From CAVWQV01 sp963757115 (GTDB taxonomy: Bacteria; Pseudomonadota; Alphaproteobacteria; Acetobacterales; Acetobacteraceae): DNA of 64,000 bases. The notes below the pieces were generated by a model that saw only the letters and a program-made list of their open reading frames with translations, did no database searches and had not been told where the DNA came from. This document shows, in pieces, positions 28,152 to 36,834 of this stretch. Each line of letters begins with the position of its first letter. Position 1 is the stretch's first letter. The stretch covers positions 57,239 through 121,238 of the forward strand of contig CAVWQV010000019.1 in assembly GCA_963757115.1 (NCBI GenBank), in the 5' to 3' direction. Both the position numbers and the translations under genes were made by a program.

Positions 28152-29308
28152 GCGCGCGGCGCCCTCACCTCAACAATTTCGATTTCCTGCGCTGCATGGC
28201 CGCGACCATGGTGATCTACGGCCACGGCTGGAATTTGTCCGGCGGAGCGGGCCCCGGCCTGTGGGGGGTCCCGTTCGCGCGCGTTGGGCTCGACGTTTTC
28301 TTCGCCATCAGCGGCTATCTCGTCACCGGCAGTTGGCAGCGTGCGCCGCGTCTTGGCCGGTTCCTCGCCAACCGCAGTCTGCGCATCTTCCCGGGGTTGA
28401 TTGCCTGCGTAGTGGCGACCGCATTCGTGCTCGGCCCGCTGGCGACGACGCTGCCATTTGCAGAGTACTTCCGGGATGGCCGAACCTGGAGCTATCTCCG
28501 CAACATCGCGCTGTATCAGCAGTTGCGGCTTCCGGGGGTGTTCGAGGGGCTGCGCGAGGGGGCCGCCGTCAACGGCTCGCTTTGGAGCCTGTTCCCTGAG
28601 TTCCTTTGTTATCTCACGGTTCCCGCCTTCGCCTTGCTGCCGCGACGCGGCCGGCTGCTGGCTTTGCTGCTCGGCGGGGCTGCTTGCGGAACGCTCGGGC
28701 TTTGGCTGTTCGAGGGTTATGGCGGGCAGTCGTTCCACATTTACAGCGCCGACATCAAATACATGCTCGTGCAGGTGCCGTTCTTCTTTGTGGGCGGCAT
28801 GCTCCGCTTGCTGGAAGATGAGCGCGGGGATGCCCTTTACCGCGCCGATCTGGCGCTGCTTTGCTTTACCCTCGACTACGGCGTTTCCAGCTGGGTGAGC
28901 TGGCGGTGCATTCCGCTCGAATGGCTGACTACGCCCTATATGGTCATCACGTTCGGGCGGCTTTCGGCGCCGGTGTTGCGCCGGGTTTCGCGGTGGGGCG
29001 ATTGCTCCTACGGACTTTACCTCTATGCGTTTCCGGTCCAGCAGGCCGTGCTGCAATGGTGGCCAGGAAATCCGTATCCGATCTGGACGTGCTTCGTCCT
29101 GACCGTGCCGCTCGCGCTGCTGTCCTGGTATCTCGTCGAGCGGCCGGCGCTCGATCTGAAGCTAAGCGGTGGTGGGGACGCGGCGCGGTCGCGCAAGCGG
29201 CGACCGTTGCCGGTTCGGATCATCGCCGAAGAAGCCGCCGCAGCAGGCTCCGGGGCCACGCCGGCTTCGCCGCCGATGGCGTCAGCCCGCCCCAGTCCGA
29301 GTAGTTGA
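28148..29308 (+). CDS. Acyltransferase-3 family membrane protein, copy 2
   Basis: 386 residues, intact paralogue of the preceding gene: both share GPGLWGVPFA followed by a G-x-D-x-x-F-x-x-SGYL block near residue 40, and both have an RxLRxxPGL loop. The order of hydrophobic segments matches the family; the C-terminal 40 residues are soluble, Ala/Pro-rich. The presumed function is O-acetylation of the glycan made by this cluster. Start GTG 28148 overlaps the previous stop (GTGA). Its 3' end overlaps the opposing methyltransferase gene by 89 bases. Confidence 0.83.
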   Translation: MSARRPHLNNFDFLRCMAATMVIYGHGWNLSGGAGPGLWGVPFARVGLDVFFAISGYLVTGSWQRAPRLGRFLANRSLRIFPGLIACVVATAFVLGPLATTLPFAEYFRDGRTWSYLRNIALYQQLRLPGVFEGLREGAAVNGSLWSLFPEFLCYLTVPAFALLPRRGRLLALLLGGAACGTLGLWLFEGYGGQSFHIYSADIKYMLVQVPFFFVGGMLRLLEDERGDALYRADLALLCFTLDYGVSSWVSWRCIPLEWLTTPYMVITFGRLSAPVLRRVSRWGDCSYGLYLYAFPVQQAVLQWWPGNPYPIWTCFVLTVPLALLSWYLVERPALDLKLSGGGDAARSRKRRPLPVRIIAEEAAAAGSGATPASPPMASARPSPSS

Positions 29309-30281
29309 TCCGAGCGGATTGCTGGTCCGTCAGTGGCGGCAGGGGCTTGGTCCGGCGACGGCCCACCACGGCCGTGTGATAGTTGGGCAGCACGCCCTGC
29401 CGGGTCAGCATCTGCTCGATCAGGATGATCAAGCGGGCCACGGTCTGGTCTTTGGGGTCCGACCAATCGAAGTTCGGCAGGATGCCGGTGAAGAAGGGCC
29501 GCATGATCGCGCCGCCGTAGTCGGCGCGGTAAAGCACGTCGAACCATTGATGGGTGAGGGGCAGGATGCGCGACGCGTGGACCCCCTCCGACGGGTCGTG
29601 CTGCATCATGAACTCGAGCGACGGTCGCGGCACCATGGTCCGCGTGTGCTTGGCAAGCACGTCCCAGCGATAGCCGGGTGCCAGACAGTCGTTGATCTCG
29701 TCCTGAATGGCGATCACGTGCGGTTCGTATATGTGGTGGTCCGGCCCGACATACTCATCGAAGATCAGCAGCCCATCCGGCCGCAGGATGCGGTGAAATA
29801 GCGCGAACATCTCGTCGATGCGGAAGAAGTGGTGGATCGCCGCTTGCACGAACACGACGTCGAAGGAAGCCGCCGGCAGATCGGCGTCGAGAACGTCGCC
29901 CGCGCGGAGGTCGAGCTTGTCGGCATAGGGCTTGTCCGCCACCCTCGCCTTGGCCGCTTCCACGGCGCTTCGCGCCATCTCGTATCCCGTGATGTGCTCG
30001 GCATACCCGTTGGCGACCAAGTGCTCCTCGACGAACGCCATCCCAATGCCGAGCGCCAGCACCCGCCCCGCCGGCGGCTGGAGAAAGCGCCGCGCAATCA
30101 TGTCGATCGACCAGCCATCCAGGTCGCCGGTGAGTGGCTTGGCGACGGCGTGCTGATAGAGGAACTTGTGCTGGGTGAAGTCGATCGGGTCGCCCTCGAT
30201 CACGGGCTGCGAGCCGACGTGTTCGCCTTTCTCATAGCGCTCGTCCCAGATCGACGTAGCGTCGGCCGTTTGCTCGCTCAC
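29220..30281 (-). CDS. Class I SAM-dependent methyltransferase
   Basis: 353 residues. The SAM-binding core starts near residue 70 (RVLALGIGMAFVEEHLV, a variant of the GxGxG loop), followed by ITGYEMARSAVEAAK with the acidic residue of motif II, DLRAGDVLDADLP, and FDVVFVQAAIHHFFRIDEM with LRPDGLLIFDEYVGP (motif post-II/III). The C-terminal 100 residues are not a known domain. It is read against the glycan cluster, yet its content (small-molecule or sugar methyltransferase) fits that cluster. It begins 111 bases from cysG, divergently. Its 3' end overlaps the acyltransferase by 89 bases. Confidence 0.8.
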   Translation of the reverse strand: MSEQTADATSIWDERYEKGEHVGSQPVIEGDPIDFTQHKFLYQHAVAKPLTGDLDGWSIDMIARRFLQPPAGRVLALGIGMAFVEEHLVANGYAEHITGYEMARSAVEAAKARVADKPYADKLDLRAGDVLDADLPAASFDVVFVQAAIHHFFRIDEMFALFHRILRPDGLLIFDEYVGPDHHIYEPHVIAIQDEINDCLAPGYRWDVLAKHTRTMVPRPSLEFMMQHDPSEGVHASRILPLTHQWFDVLYRADYGGAIMRPFFTGILPNFDWSDPKDQTVARLIILIEQMLTRQGVLPNYHTAVVGRRRTKPLPPLTDQQSARINYSDWGGLTPSAAKPAWPRSLLRRLLRR

Positions 30282-30392
30282 CTTGCCCTCGCGCTCATGC
30301 TGCCGTGCCGCTATTGGTGCGTCGGTTGATATCCCACTTGCAAGCTACATGCGTGCAGATGACCGGCCTTGAGCACGAGGAAATTACGATTG

Positions 30393-31832
30393 ATGCCCGC
30401 CGGCCTCACCGATGACGCTCCGGCGCCGGAGCCAACCCTGTTTCCGGTGTTCCTCCGCCTAGCCGGCGAGCGGGTCTTGGTGGTGGGCGGTGGGGAGGAA
30501 GCGGCGGCCAAGCTCCGCCTTCTGCTGCCGTGCGCGGCGCGGCTGGACGTCGTCGCCGAACAGGCATGCGAGGCGGTGCGTAGCATGGCTGCCGACCGCC
30601 GTCTCGACTTGCACGAGCGGCCGTTCGCGGCGGCGGATCTCGCCGGCGCCAAGCTGTGCGTCGTGGCTCTCGAAGACGCGGCCGAGGCGGCGCGCGTTGC
30701 CGCTTCGGCGCGGGCGGCGGGCGTGCTGGTGAACGCGGTGGACCGGCCCGAAGTGTCTGACTGTATGGTGCCCGCAATCGTCGACCGCGCCCCGCTGACT
30801 GTGGCGATCGGCACGGCCGGGGCGGCGCCGGCGCTGGCGCGCGACCTTCGCGCGCGGGTCGAGGCGGCGATACCGGCCGGTTACGGCGCACTGACGGCGC
30901 TGTGCCGGGACTGGCGCGGCCCCGTCGCGGCGGTGTTGCCCGATCGGGCGGCCCGTCGTCGGTTCTGGGACGCCGTGCTTGACGGCCCGGAAGCGCAGGC
31001 GGCGCTCGACGGCGATTTGGCAGAAGCGCACCGGCTGGTTGCGGCCCGGCTCCAGGCGGCGCGCCATGGGGCGGGCGTGCAGCCTACAGGCCGCGCCTCC
31101 CTCGTCGGCGCCGGGCCGGGCGATCCGGAACTGCTGACCCTGCGTGCTATTCGGGTGCTGAAGCGGGCGGACGTGATCCTCTACGACGCGCTGGTGGATC
31201 CGGCGGTGCTCGACATGGCGCGGCGAGAGGCGCGGCGGATCGATGTCGGCAAGCGCTGCGGCCGTCACGCGATGAGCCAGGCCGCGATCAACCGCATGAT
31301 TCTGGACCACGCGCGCGCGGGTTCGCACGTGGTGCGGCTCAAGGGCGGCGATCCGTTCATCTTCGGCCGTGGCGGGGAGGAGCTCGACTGCCTGCGCGCG
31401 GCCGGCGTTCCGGTGGAGGTGGTTCCCGGCATCACGGCGGCCTGCGCCGCCGCCGCCCGGCTCGGCATCCCGCTCACGCACCGGGACATGGCGCGGGCGC
31501 TCCATCTCGTGACGGGGCATGGCAAGGACGGCGCAGTGCCGGGGCTCGATTGGCGCGGCCTCGTCACCGGCGGCACCGTCGCGGCCTACATGGCGAGCCG
31601 CACTTTGCCCACGGTCGCCGCCCGGCTGATGGCGGCGGGGATGTCGCCCGCGACGCCGGCGGTCGCCATCGAAAACGCGAGCCGCCGGGACGAGCGGCAC
31701 CTGTTCGGCACTTTGGGAGACTTGCCGGCGAAGCTGGCTGAGCAGGCGTTCGGCGGGCCGACCCTGGTGCTTATCGGCGAAGTGGTGGCGCTGGCGGAGG
31801 CCGCGATCGCGGCAAAACAGCAAGCGGCGTGA
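30393..31832 (+). CDS. cysG: Siroheme synthase CysG (trifunctional)
   Basis: 479 residues. Residues 10-215 are the dehydrogenase/ferrochelatase part with an NAD-binding VLVVGGGEEAAAKLRLL. Residues from about 235 are uroporphyrinogen-III C-methyltransferase: SLVGAGPGDPELLTLRAI, DALVDPAVL, GKRCGRHAMSQ and RLKGGDPFIFGRGGEE. It makes siroheme from uroporphyrinogen III for sulfite or nitrite reductase. The chosen ATG 30393 has GAGG about 12 bases upstream; an in-frame TTG lies 24 bases before it. It is divergent from the methyltransferase gene and is followed by an opposing tRNA gene. Confidence 0.93.
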   Translation: MPAGLTDDAPAPEPTLFPVFLRLAGERVLVVGGGEEAAAKLRLLLPCAARLDVVAEQACEAVRSMAADRRLDLHERPFAAADLAGAKLCVVALEDAAEAARVAASARAAGVLVNAVDRPEVSDCMVPAIVDRAPLTVAIGTAGAAPALARDLRARVEAAIPAGYGALTALCRDWRGPVAAVLPDRAARRRFWDAVLDGPEAQAALDGDLAEAHRLVAARLQAARHGAGVQPTGRASLVGAGPGDPELLTLRAIRVLKRADVILYDALVDPAVLDMARREARRIDVGKRCGRHAMSQAAINRMILDHARAGSHVVRLKGGDPFIFGRGGEELDCLRAAGVPVEVVPGITAACAAAARLGIPLTHRDMARALHLVTGHGKDGAVPGLDWRGLVTGGTVAAYMASRTLPTVAARLMAAGMSPATPAVAIENASRRDERHLFGTLGDLPAKLAEQAFGGPTLVLIGEVVALAEAAIAAKQQAA

Positions 31833-31834
31833 CG

Positions 31835-31908
31835 TGGAGCGGGTGAAGGGAATCGAACCCTCGTATGCAGCTTGGGAAGCTGCCGTTCTACCATTGAACT
31901 ACACCCGC
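31835..31908 (-). tRNA. tRNA-Gly(CCC)
   Basis: On the minus strand the acceptor arms GCGGGTG and CACCCGC pair fully. The anticodon stem GCAGC/GCTGC encloses loop TTCCCAA, giving anticodon CCC; the T-arm has TTCGATT. A discriminator base and an encoded CCA (TGG at 31835-31837 on the plus strand) complete it. Length 74 with CCA. Confidence 0.95.
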
Positions 31909-32007
31909 ACCGGCTGGCGGCGCGCCGCACCATAAAGTCCGCGCCTTGACGGTGCAATCCGCGTGCGACTAGCTTCGGTCTGGTCGCGGCCGGCGTTGTC
32001 CGGCGTG

Positions 32008-32065
32008 CCCCTCGTGATTTGTCCGGCCGGATTGCGGCGAGGTGAAACAAGCGCGCTAAAGAGGC
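32008..32065 (+). promoter_or_regulatory. SAM-II riboswitch upstream of metZ
   Basis: The leader matches the SAM-II (metA motif) layout: P1 arms CCTCG (32010-32014) and CGAGG (32038-32042), the conserved TGATTTG just after the left arm, TTGC before the right arm, TGAAACAA after it, and the pseudoknot strand with GCTAAAG at 32055-32061. It lies about 72 bases before the metZ ATG. SAM-II elements in alphaproteobacteria turn off methionine synthesis genes when S-adenosylmethionine is high, fitting the next gene. Assignment is by motif reading, not by a covariance search. Confidence 0.82.
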
Positions 32066-32136
32066 CAGCGAGCCGTTCGCGCCGCGCGGGCCGTAGCTGC
32101 TCGAGGTCGGGCCATGACGCATGGGGCCGCCACGCG

Positions 32137-33387
32137 ATGCACCGATCAGCACAATTTCGTCCGGCGACCCGACTCGTCCATGGCGGCGTGCAGCGCAGCC
32201 GATTCGGCGAAACGGCCGAGGCGCTCTTCCTGACGTCCGGCTATGTCTATGACAGCGCCGAGCAGGCCGAGGCGACGTTCACCGGCGGCGATCGAGCATT
32301 ACCAATACTCCCGGTTCGCCAATCCGACGATCGCGATGCTGGAGGAGCGGCTGGCGCGATCGAAGGGGCCGAGGCGTGCCGCGCCACCGCCACCGGCATG
32401 GCCGCCGTGCACGCCGCGCTGCTCGCGCATCTCAGGGCCGGGGACCGGGTGGTCGCGTGCGCGGGCGCTGTTCGGCGGCTGCCACTGGATCGTGTCCAAC
32501 CTGCTGCCGCGCTTTGGGATCGCGACCGAGTTCGTGGACGGCGCTGATCTCGGCCAGTGGCGGGCCGCGCTGTCGCGGCCGGCGCAGCTCGTGCTTGTGG
32601 AAACGCCGTCCAATCCGATGCTGGAGATCGTCGATCTGCGCGAGGTGGCCGGGCTCGCTCACGCGGCCGGGGCCATGCTGGTGGTGGACAACGTGTTCGC
32701 GACGCCGCTGCTGCAGCAGCCGCTCGCGCTTGGCGCCGATGTGGTCGTGTATTCCTGCACCAAGCACATCGACGGGCAGGGCCGGGTGATGGGGGGCGCT
32801 GTGCTCGGCCGGAAGAAATGGGTGGAGGAGACCCTGCAGCCGTTTCATCCGCAACACCGGGCCCTCGCTGTCGCCGTTCAACGCCTGGCTGCTGCTCAAG
32901 GGACTGGAGACGCTGGCGCTGCGGGTCGATGCCGCCTGCCGCGGCCGCGAGGATTGCCGAATATCCTCGCCGGCCGGCCCGAAGTGGCGCGCGGGTCTGG
33001 TATCCGACGCGCGCCGATCATCCGCAGCACGAACTGGCGCGCGCGCAAATGAGCGGCGGCGGCACTATGGTCACCTTCGAGGTTCACGGCGGCAGGGACG
33101 CGGCGTTTCGCGTCATGAACGGCTTCCGGCTGATCGCCATCTCCAACAATCTGGGCGACTCGAAGTCGCTCGCAACGCATCCCGCGACCACAACCCATAT
33201 GCGCATCGGCGCAGAGGAACGCGCGCGTCTTGGCATCACCGATGGCGTGATCCGGCTTTCGGTCGGGTTAGAGGATGCCGCGGATCTGATCGACGACCTC
33301 GCCCGCGCGCTGTCACCGGCGGGAGCGATCACGCTCGCGGCCCAGATAGGCGCCTCCTGGACAATCGCCGCGCGTCGCGCCTATTGA
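32137..33387 (+). pseudogene. metZ: O-succinylhomoserine sulfhydrylase MetZ, many frameshifts
   Basis: PLP-dependent Cys/Met-metabolism enzyme that makes homocysteine from O-succinylhomoserine and sulfide. Family segments occur in order but in changing frames: ATRLVHGGVQRSRFGETAEA, HYQYSRFANPTIAMLEERLA, CRATATGMAAVHAALLAHL, ALFGGCHWIVSNLLPRFG, VLVETPSNPMLEIVDL, VVVYSCTKHIDGQGRVMGG (with the PLP lysine), GPSLSPFNAWLLLKGLETLA, VWYPTRADHPQHELA and the ending RLSVGLEDAADLIDDLARAL. At least six frame changes are needed (near 32290, 32355, 32460, 32850, 32960 and 32995). It is either decayed or badly sequenced; the intact SAM-II riboswitch argues for the latter. Start ATG 32137 is by homology. Confidence 0.8.
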
Positions 33388-33425
33388 TCGGGCGGGCGAT
33401 TCCGCAAGCCGCGATGCCGCCGACC

Positions 33426-33828
33426 ATGGCCGAAGACTACTGAGCGACAACGCGCAACATCCGCGTGTCCGTCCGGTCGTTCTATCTCGAGGATCAATCC
33501 AGCCGGAAGAGGTCATTATGTGTGGGCTTACCGCGTGAAGATCGAGAATCACGGCCGCGAGCCGGTCCAGCTGCTGCGCCGCACATGGCGCATCACGGAC
33601 GCGAACGGGCGGACCCAGCAGGTCCACGGCGTCGGGGTGGTCGGCGAGCAACCCTGCTGGAGCCTGGCGAGAGTTCGAATACACATCCGGCACGCCGCTC
33701 GACACGCCGTCCGGTTTCATGGTCGGCGCATATCACATGATCGTGCCTGCCTCGGGCGAGAACGTTCGACGTGGCTATCCCGGCGTTCAGCCTGGATAGC
33801 CCGCACCACGGCGGCACGCGTTCACTGA
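33426..33828 (+). pseudogene. apaG: ApaG (DUF525) protein, several frameshifts
   Basis: Small immunoglobulin-like ApaG protein, Co2+/Mg2+-efflux associated in enterobacteria, function otherwise unclear. Segments read RVSVRSFYLEDQSS, VWAYRVKIENHGREPVQLL, TWRITDANGRTQQVHGVGVV, TSGTPLDTPSGFMVGAYHM and DVAIPAFSLDSPHHGG in three different frames. Several breaks look like one-base losses in short runs: CCC to CC in SSPEEG, GGG to GG in EEGHY and TTT to TT in ESFEY. The start is uncertain (ATG 33426 needs a frame change just after it). It lies directly between metZ and folE in the damaged block. Confidence 0.75.
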
Positions 33829-33929
33829 TGCTGCGCCGTCGTTGCCGGTTAGGCGAGCGCGCCTAAATCACCTCGCAAGCCGAGCCGGTCGAGGGAAGAT
33901 CCGAGGTGGCCTAACTAACGCCTGTTCAG

Positions 33930-34535
33930 TCGCCGAGCAGCGCACTCGGCTCCCGAGCCAGCGAGGAGGCCGAAGACGCGGTTCGCATCTCATTCGCTGG
34001 GCCGGCGACGATCCCGACGCGAGAGGGCCTGGTCGATACGCCGCGCGGGTGGTGCGCTCGTATAGCGAGTTCTTCGCCGGCTACGATGACTCGATCCGGT
34101 CGGCACTGCTGGAGCGGACGTTCGAGGAAACCGACGGCTACGACGAGATCGTGCTGCTGCGCGACATCCGGCTGGAAAGCCATTGCGAGCACCACATGCG
34201 TCCCATCATCGGACGTGCGCACGTCGCCTATCTGCCGCACCGGCGCGTGGTCGGCATCAGCAAGCTGGCCCGTGTCGTCGATGCGTATCGCCAAGCGCTT
34301 GCAGATTCAGGAGAAGCTGACGGCGCAGATCGCCAACACGATCCAGGACGTGCTGCAGCCGCGCGGCGTTGCGGTGGTGATCGAGGCCGCGCACAGTGCA
34401 TGACGACCCGGGGCGTGCACAAAGCCGGGTGTCACCATGGTGACGAGCCGGATGCTGGGTGCGTTCCGCGACGACCCGAGCACGCGCCGCGAGCTGATGG
34501 CATTGATCGGAAGTCCGCGTAACAGCGGCGCCTGA
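33930..34535 (+). pseudogene. folE: GTP cyclohydrolase I FolE, several frameshifts
   Basis: First enzyme of tetrahydrofolate synthesis: GTP to 7,8-dihydroneopterin triphosphate. The zinc-site CEHHMRPIIGRAHVAYLP and catalytic LLRDIRLESH are present, as are VVGISKLARVVDAY, KRLQIQEKLTAQIANTIQDV, RGVAVVIEAAH, QCMTTRGVHK and VTMVTSRMLGAFR up to a stop at 34533-34535. Frame changes are needed near 34289 (extra C), 34395 (a C lost from CC, before QCMTTRG), 34421 (extra A) and upstream of 34050. No start codon is clear; the left boundary is by homology. All active-site residues survive, so sequence error is plausible. Confidence 0.78.
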
Positions 34536-34681
34536 CCCCGTCTCGCATATCGTTCCGCCCGTCAAGTCCGTCATGCCGGCGAGTAGCAGGCGGACGGCGC
34601 CGCCATGCGAACGCCGATGATTTTGTAAGGGTCGATCTCGCCCCGCGCCGGCTCGTCCTCTTCACGGGTTAGTGCCGAACG

Positions 34682-35236
34682 TCAGCGCTGCACCAACTCG
34701 AGCACTTTCCGGGCGGCATCCTCACTCGCCCAGTCCGCGGCACCTTCCAGGCGCGCCCGCTCGAACCCGCCCTTGTCGATGACGATGGTCGTGGGGATGC
34801 CACGGGCGCCCCAGGCGTGCGCCGCAGCACCCTGCGGGTCGAGCAGCACGGGTAGCGCGCCGATGTCGTGGGCTTGGTAGAAGCGTCGCACGGCCTCGGC
34901 GCCCCCCCGGTCTGACGAAAGCGGCAACACGGCGATGTCATCGGGGCCGAGCCGAGCCGCGAGCTTGGACAAGGCCGGCATCTCGGCCACGCACGGCACG
35001 CACCAGGTCGCCCACAGGTTGACAACCATGCCTCGCCCGCGGAAGTCCGCGAGGCGGTGCTCGGCACCGTCGCTGCCGAGAAAGACGATGTCGGCCGGCA
35101 CCGGAGCCGGCGGGTCGGTTGGCACCAGAGCCTTGGCCGCGTTCGGCAGGCTCTCGGCGCGGGGTTTGCGCGCCATCGCCGCCGCCGCTACCGTCCCGGC
35201 GGCCGCCAGCGCCCGCCGGCGAGAGATCCATTGCAT
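34682..35236 (-). CDS. TlpA-like exported thiol:disulfide oxidoreductase
   Basis: 184 residues. The N-terminus has SRRRALAAAGTVAAAA, a Tat-like twin arginine then hydrophobic signal. The thioredoxin-fold domain follows with NLWATWCVPCVAEM (active site CVPC), LPLSSDRGGAEAV, and the cis-proline in GIPTTIVID. Periplasmic reductase typical of cytochrome c or copper-site maturation; the exact partner is unknown. ATG 35236 is chosen; the frame runs on upstream but enters the argH gene. Its start is only 15 bases from the divergent argH start, so its promoter must lie within argH. Confidence 0.87.
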   Translation of the reverse strand: MQWISRRRALAAAGTVAAAAMARKPRAESLPNAAKALVPTDPPAPVPADIVFLGSDGAEHRLADFRGRGMVVNLWATWCVPCVAEMPALSKLAARLGPDDIAVLPLSSDRGGAEAVRRFYQAHDIGALPVLLDPQGAAAHAWGARGIPTTIVIDKGGFERARLEGAADWASEDAARKVLELVQR

Positions 35237-35251
35237 GACAGGCTGCCTTTC

Positions 35252-36673
35252 GTGAGCGAGACGCCGGATCGTCCGACCACCTATAGTCCGTCCGGCGCGA
35301 ACGTACAGTGGGGCGGGCGGTTTGCTGCCGGTCCGGCCGCCATCATGCAGGAGATCAACGCGTCCATCGGCTTCGATCGCAAGTTGTGGCGGCAGGACAT
35401 CCGGGGCTCGTTGGCGCATGCCGCGATGCTGGCCCGGGTCGGGCTGATCGGCCCGGCGGATGAGCAAGCAATCGAGGGCGGCCTCCGAGCGATTGCCGCC
35501 GAGATCGAGGCCGGGCGGTTTCCGTTCGCCGAGGCGCTCGAGGACATTCACATGAACGTCGAGGCGCGGCTGACGGAGCGCATCGGCGAAGCGGGCAAGC
35601 GCCTCCACACTGCGCGCAGTCGCAACGATCAGGTGGCGACCGATTTCCGGCTCTGGGTGCGCGATGCGATCGATGGGCTCGATGCCCAGGTCGCCGACCT
35701 GATGCGGGCGCTCGCCGAGCGGGCACTGCGCCACGCCGGCGATCCGATGCCGGGCTTCACGCATCTGCAGACCGCGCAGCCCGTTACATTCGGCCATCAT
35801 TTGCTTGCCTATGTGGAGATGCTCGGACGCGACCGGGGGCGGCTTGCCGATTGCCGACACCGGATGAACGAGAGCCCGCTCGGCGCGGCCGCGCTGGCCG
35901 GGACCTCGTTTGCGATCGATCGGGAGATGACGGCGGCAGCGCTCGGCTTCGATCGGCCGATGGCGAACTCGCTTGACGCCGTCTCGGACCGGGATTTCGC
36001 GCTCGAGTTTCTGGCCGCGGCGGCCATCGGGGCCACGCACCTTTCCCGACTGGCCGAGGAGGTCGTGATCTGGTGTTCGGCACCGTTCGGCTTCATCCGC
36101 CTGTCGGACGCTTTCACGACCGGCAGCTCGATCATGCCGCAGAAGCGCAACCCGGACGCCGCCGAGTTGGTGCGCGCAAAATCGGGCCGCGTGACCGGTG
36201 CGCTGGTGGCCTTGCTCACGGTGATGAAGGGCCTGCCCCTGGCCTACGCCAAGGACATGCAGGAGGACAAGGAGCCGGTGTTCGACGCGGCCGGAGCCTG
36301 GGCGTTGTCGCTCGCGGCCACCGCCGGAATGGCGCGCGACATGACCCCGGACGTGGCGCGCATGCGGGCGGCGGCGGGCGACGGCTTTGCGACGTCGACG
36401 GATCTCGCCGACTGGCTTGTCCGTGCGCTCCGGCTGCCGTTCCGCGACGCGCACCATGTCACCGGTCGGCTGGTGGCTGTTGCCGAGTCGAAGCGGCTCG
36501 GGCTCGCGGAGTTGACGCTGGCCGACATGCAGACGGTCGAGCCGCGGATCACTGGCGACGTGTTCTCCGTGCTCGACGTGGACGCCTCCGTGGCGTCGCG
36601 CACGAGCCAAGGCGGCACCGCCCCCGCCAATGTCGCCGCCGCCGCCCGCGCCTGGCTGGAGCGGCTCGGATGA
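35252..36673 (+). CDS. argH: Argininosuccinate lyase ArgH
   Basis: Last step of arginine synthesis, cleaving argininosuccinate to arginine and fumarate. 473 residues, normal size. Conserved stretches: WGGRFAAGPAAIMQEINASI at the N-terminus, HMNVEARLTERIG, LHTARSRNDQVATDFRLWV, and the signature loop GSSIMPQKRNPDAAELVRAK with the catalytic serine. The start is GTG 35252; upstream in-frame codons overlap the divergent TlpA-like gene and are discarded. The stop overlaps lptM as ATGA. Confidence 0.95.
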   Translation: MSETPDRPTTYSPSGANVQWGGRFAAGPAAIMQEINASIGFDRKLWRQDIRGSLAHAAMLARVGLIGPADEQAIEGGLRAIAAEIEAGRFPFAEALEDIHMNVEARLTERIGEAGKRLHTARSRNDQVATDFRLWVRDAIDGLDAQVADLMRALAERALRHAGDPMPGFTHLQTAQPVTFGHHLLAYVEMLGRDRGRLADCRHRMNESPLGAAALAGTSFAIDREMTAAALGFDRPMANSLDAVSDRDFALEFLAAAAIGATHLSRLAEEVVIWCSAPFGFIRLSDAFTTGSSIMPQKRNPDAAELVRAKSGRVTGALVALLTVMKGLPLAYAKDMQEDKEPVFDAAGAWALSLAATAGMARDMTPDVARMRAAAGDGFATSTDLADWLVRALRLPFRDAHHVTGRLVAVAESKRLGLAELTLADMQTVEPRITGDVFSVLDVDASVASRTSQGGTAPANVAAAARAWLERLG

Positions 36674-36798
36674 GGTCGGCGGCCCTGGCGCTGCTGGCAA
36701 TGCTGATGCTGTTGGCCGGTTGCGGGAAGAAGGGGCCGCCGCAGGCGCCGGGGCCAGCGAACGAGATCATCTACCCGCGCAGCTATCCGGCGCGCTAG
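36670..36798 (+). CDS. lptM: LptM-type small lipoprotein
   Basis: 42 residues: a short hydrophobic signal, lipobox LLAGC at residues 15-19, then the family hallmark GCGKKGPPQAP and an IYPRSYP tail. LptM (YifL) is an outer-membrane lipoprotein that assists LptD-LptE maturation in E. coli. In many alphaproteobacteria this tiny gene sits right after argH, usually before lysA, as here (ATGA overlap with argH), but lysA does not follow. The lipobox and gene order make the call firm despite the length. Confidence 0.82.
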   Translation: MRSAALALLAMLMLLAGCGKKGPPQAPGPANEIIYPRSYPAR

Positions 36799-36834
36799 CG
36801 CCCCCGCGATCCAAGATCCTGCTGGCAGCGTGGC

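Noticed and set aside
27176..29056. 626-codon leftward open frame
   Set aside because: Antisense to the two acyltransferase genes; very rich in Arg, Glu and Gln and without any domain signal.
30459..31823. 454-codon leftward open frame
   Set aside because: Antisense to cysG, which has both enzymatic domains intact.
34536..34681. Minus-strand protein-like fragment (EIDPYKIIGVRMAAPSACYS)
   Set aside because: It reads like coding sequence for about 30 residues but has no start, no family and no supporting neighbour; left unannotated.
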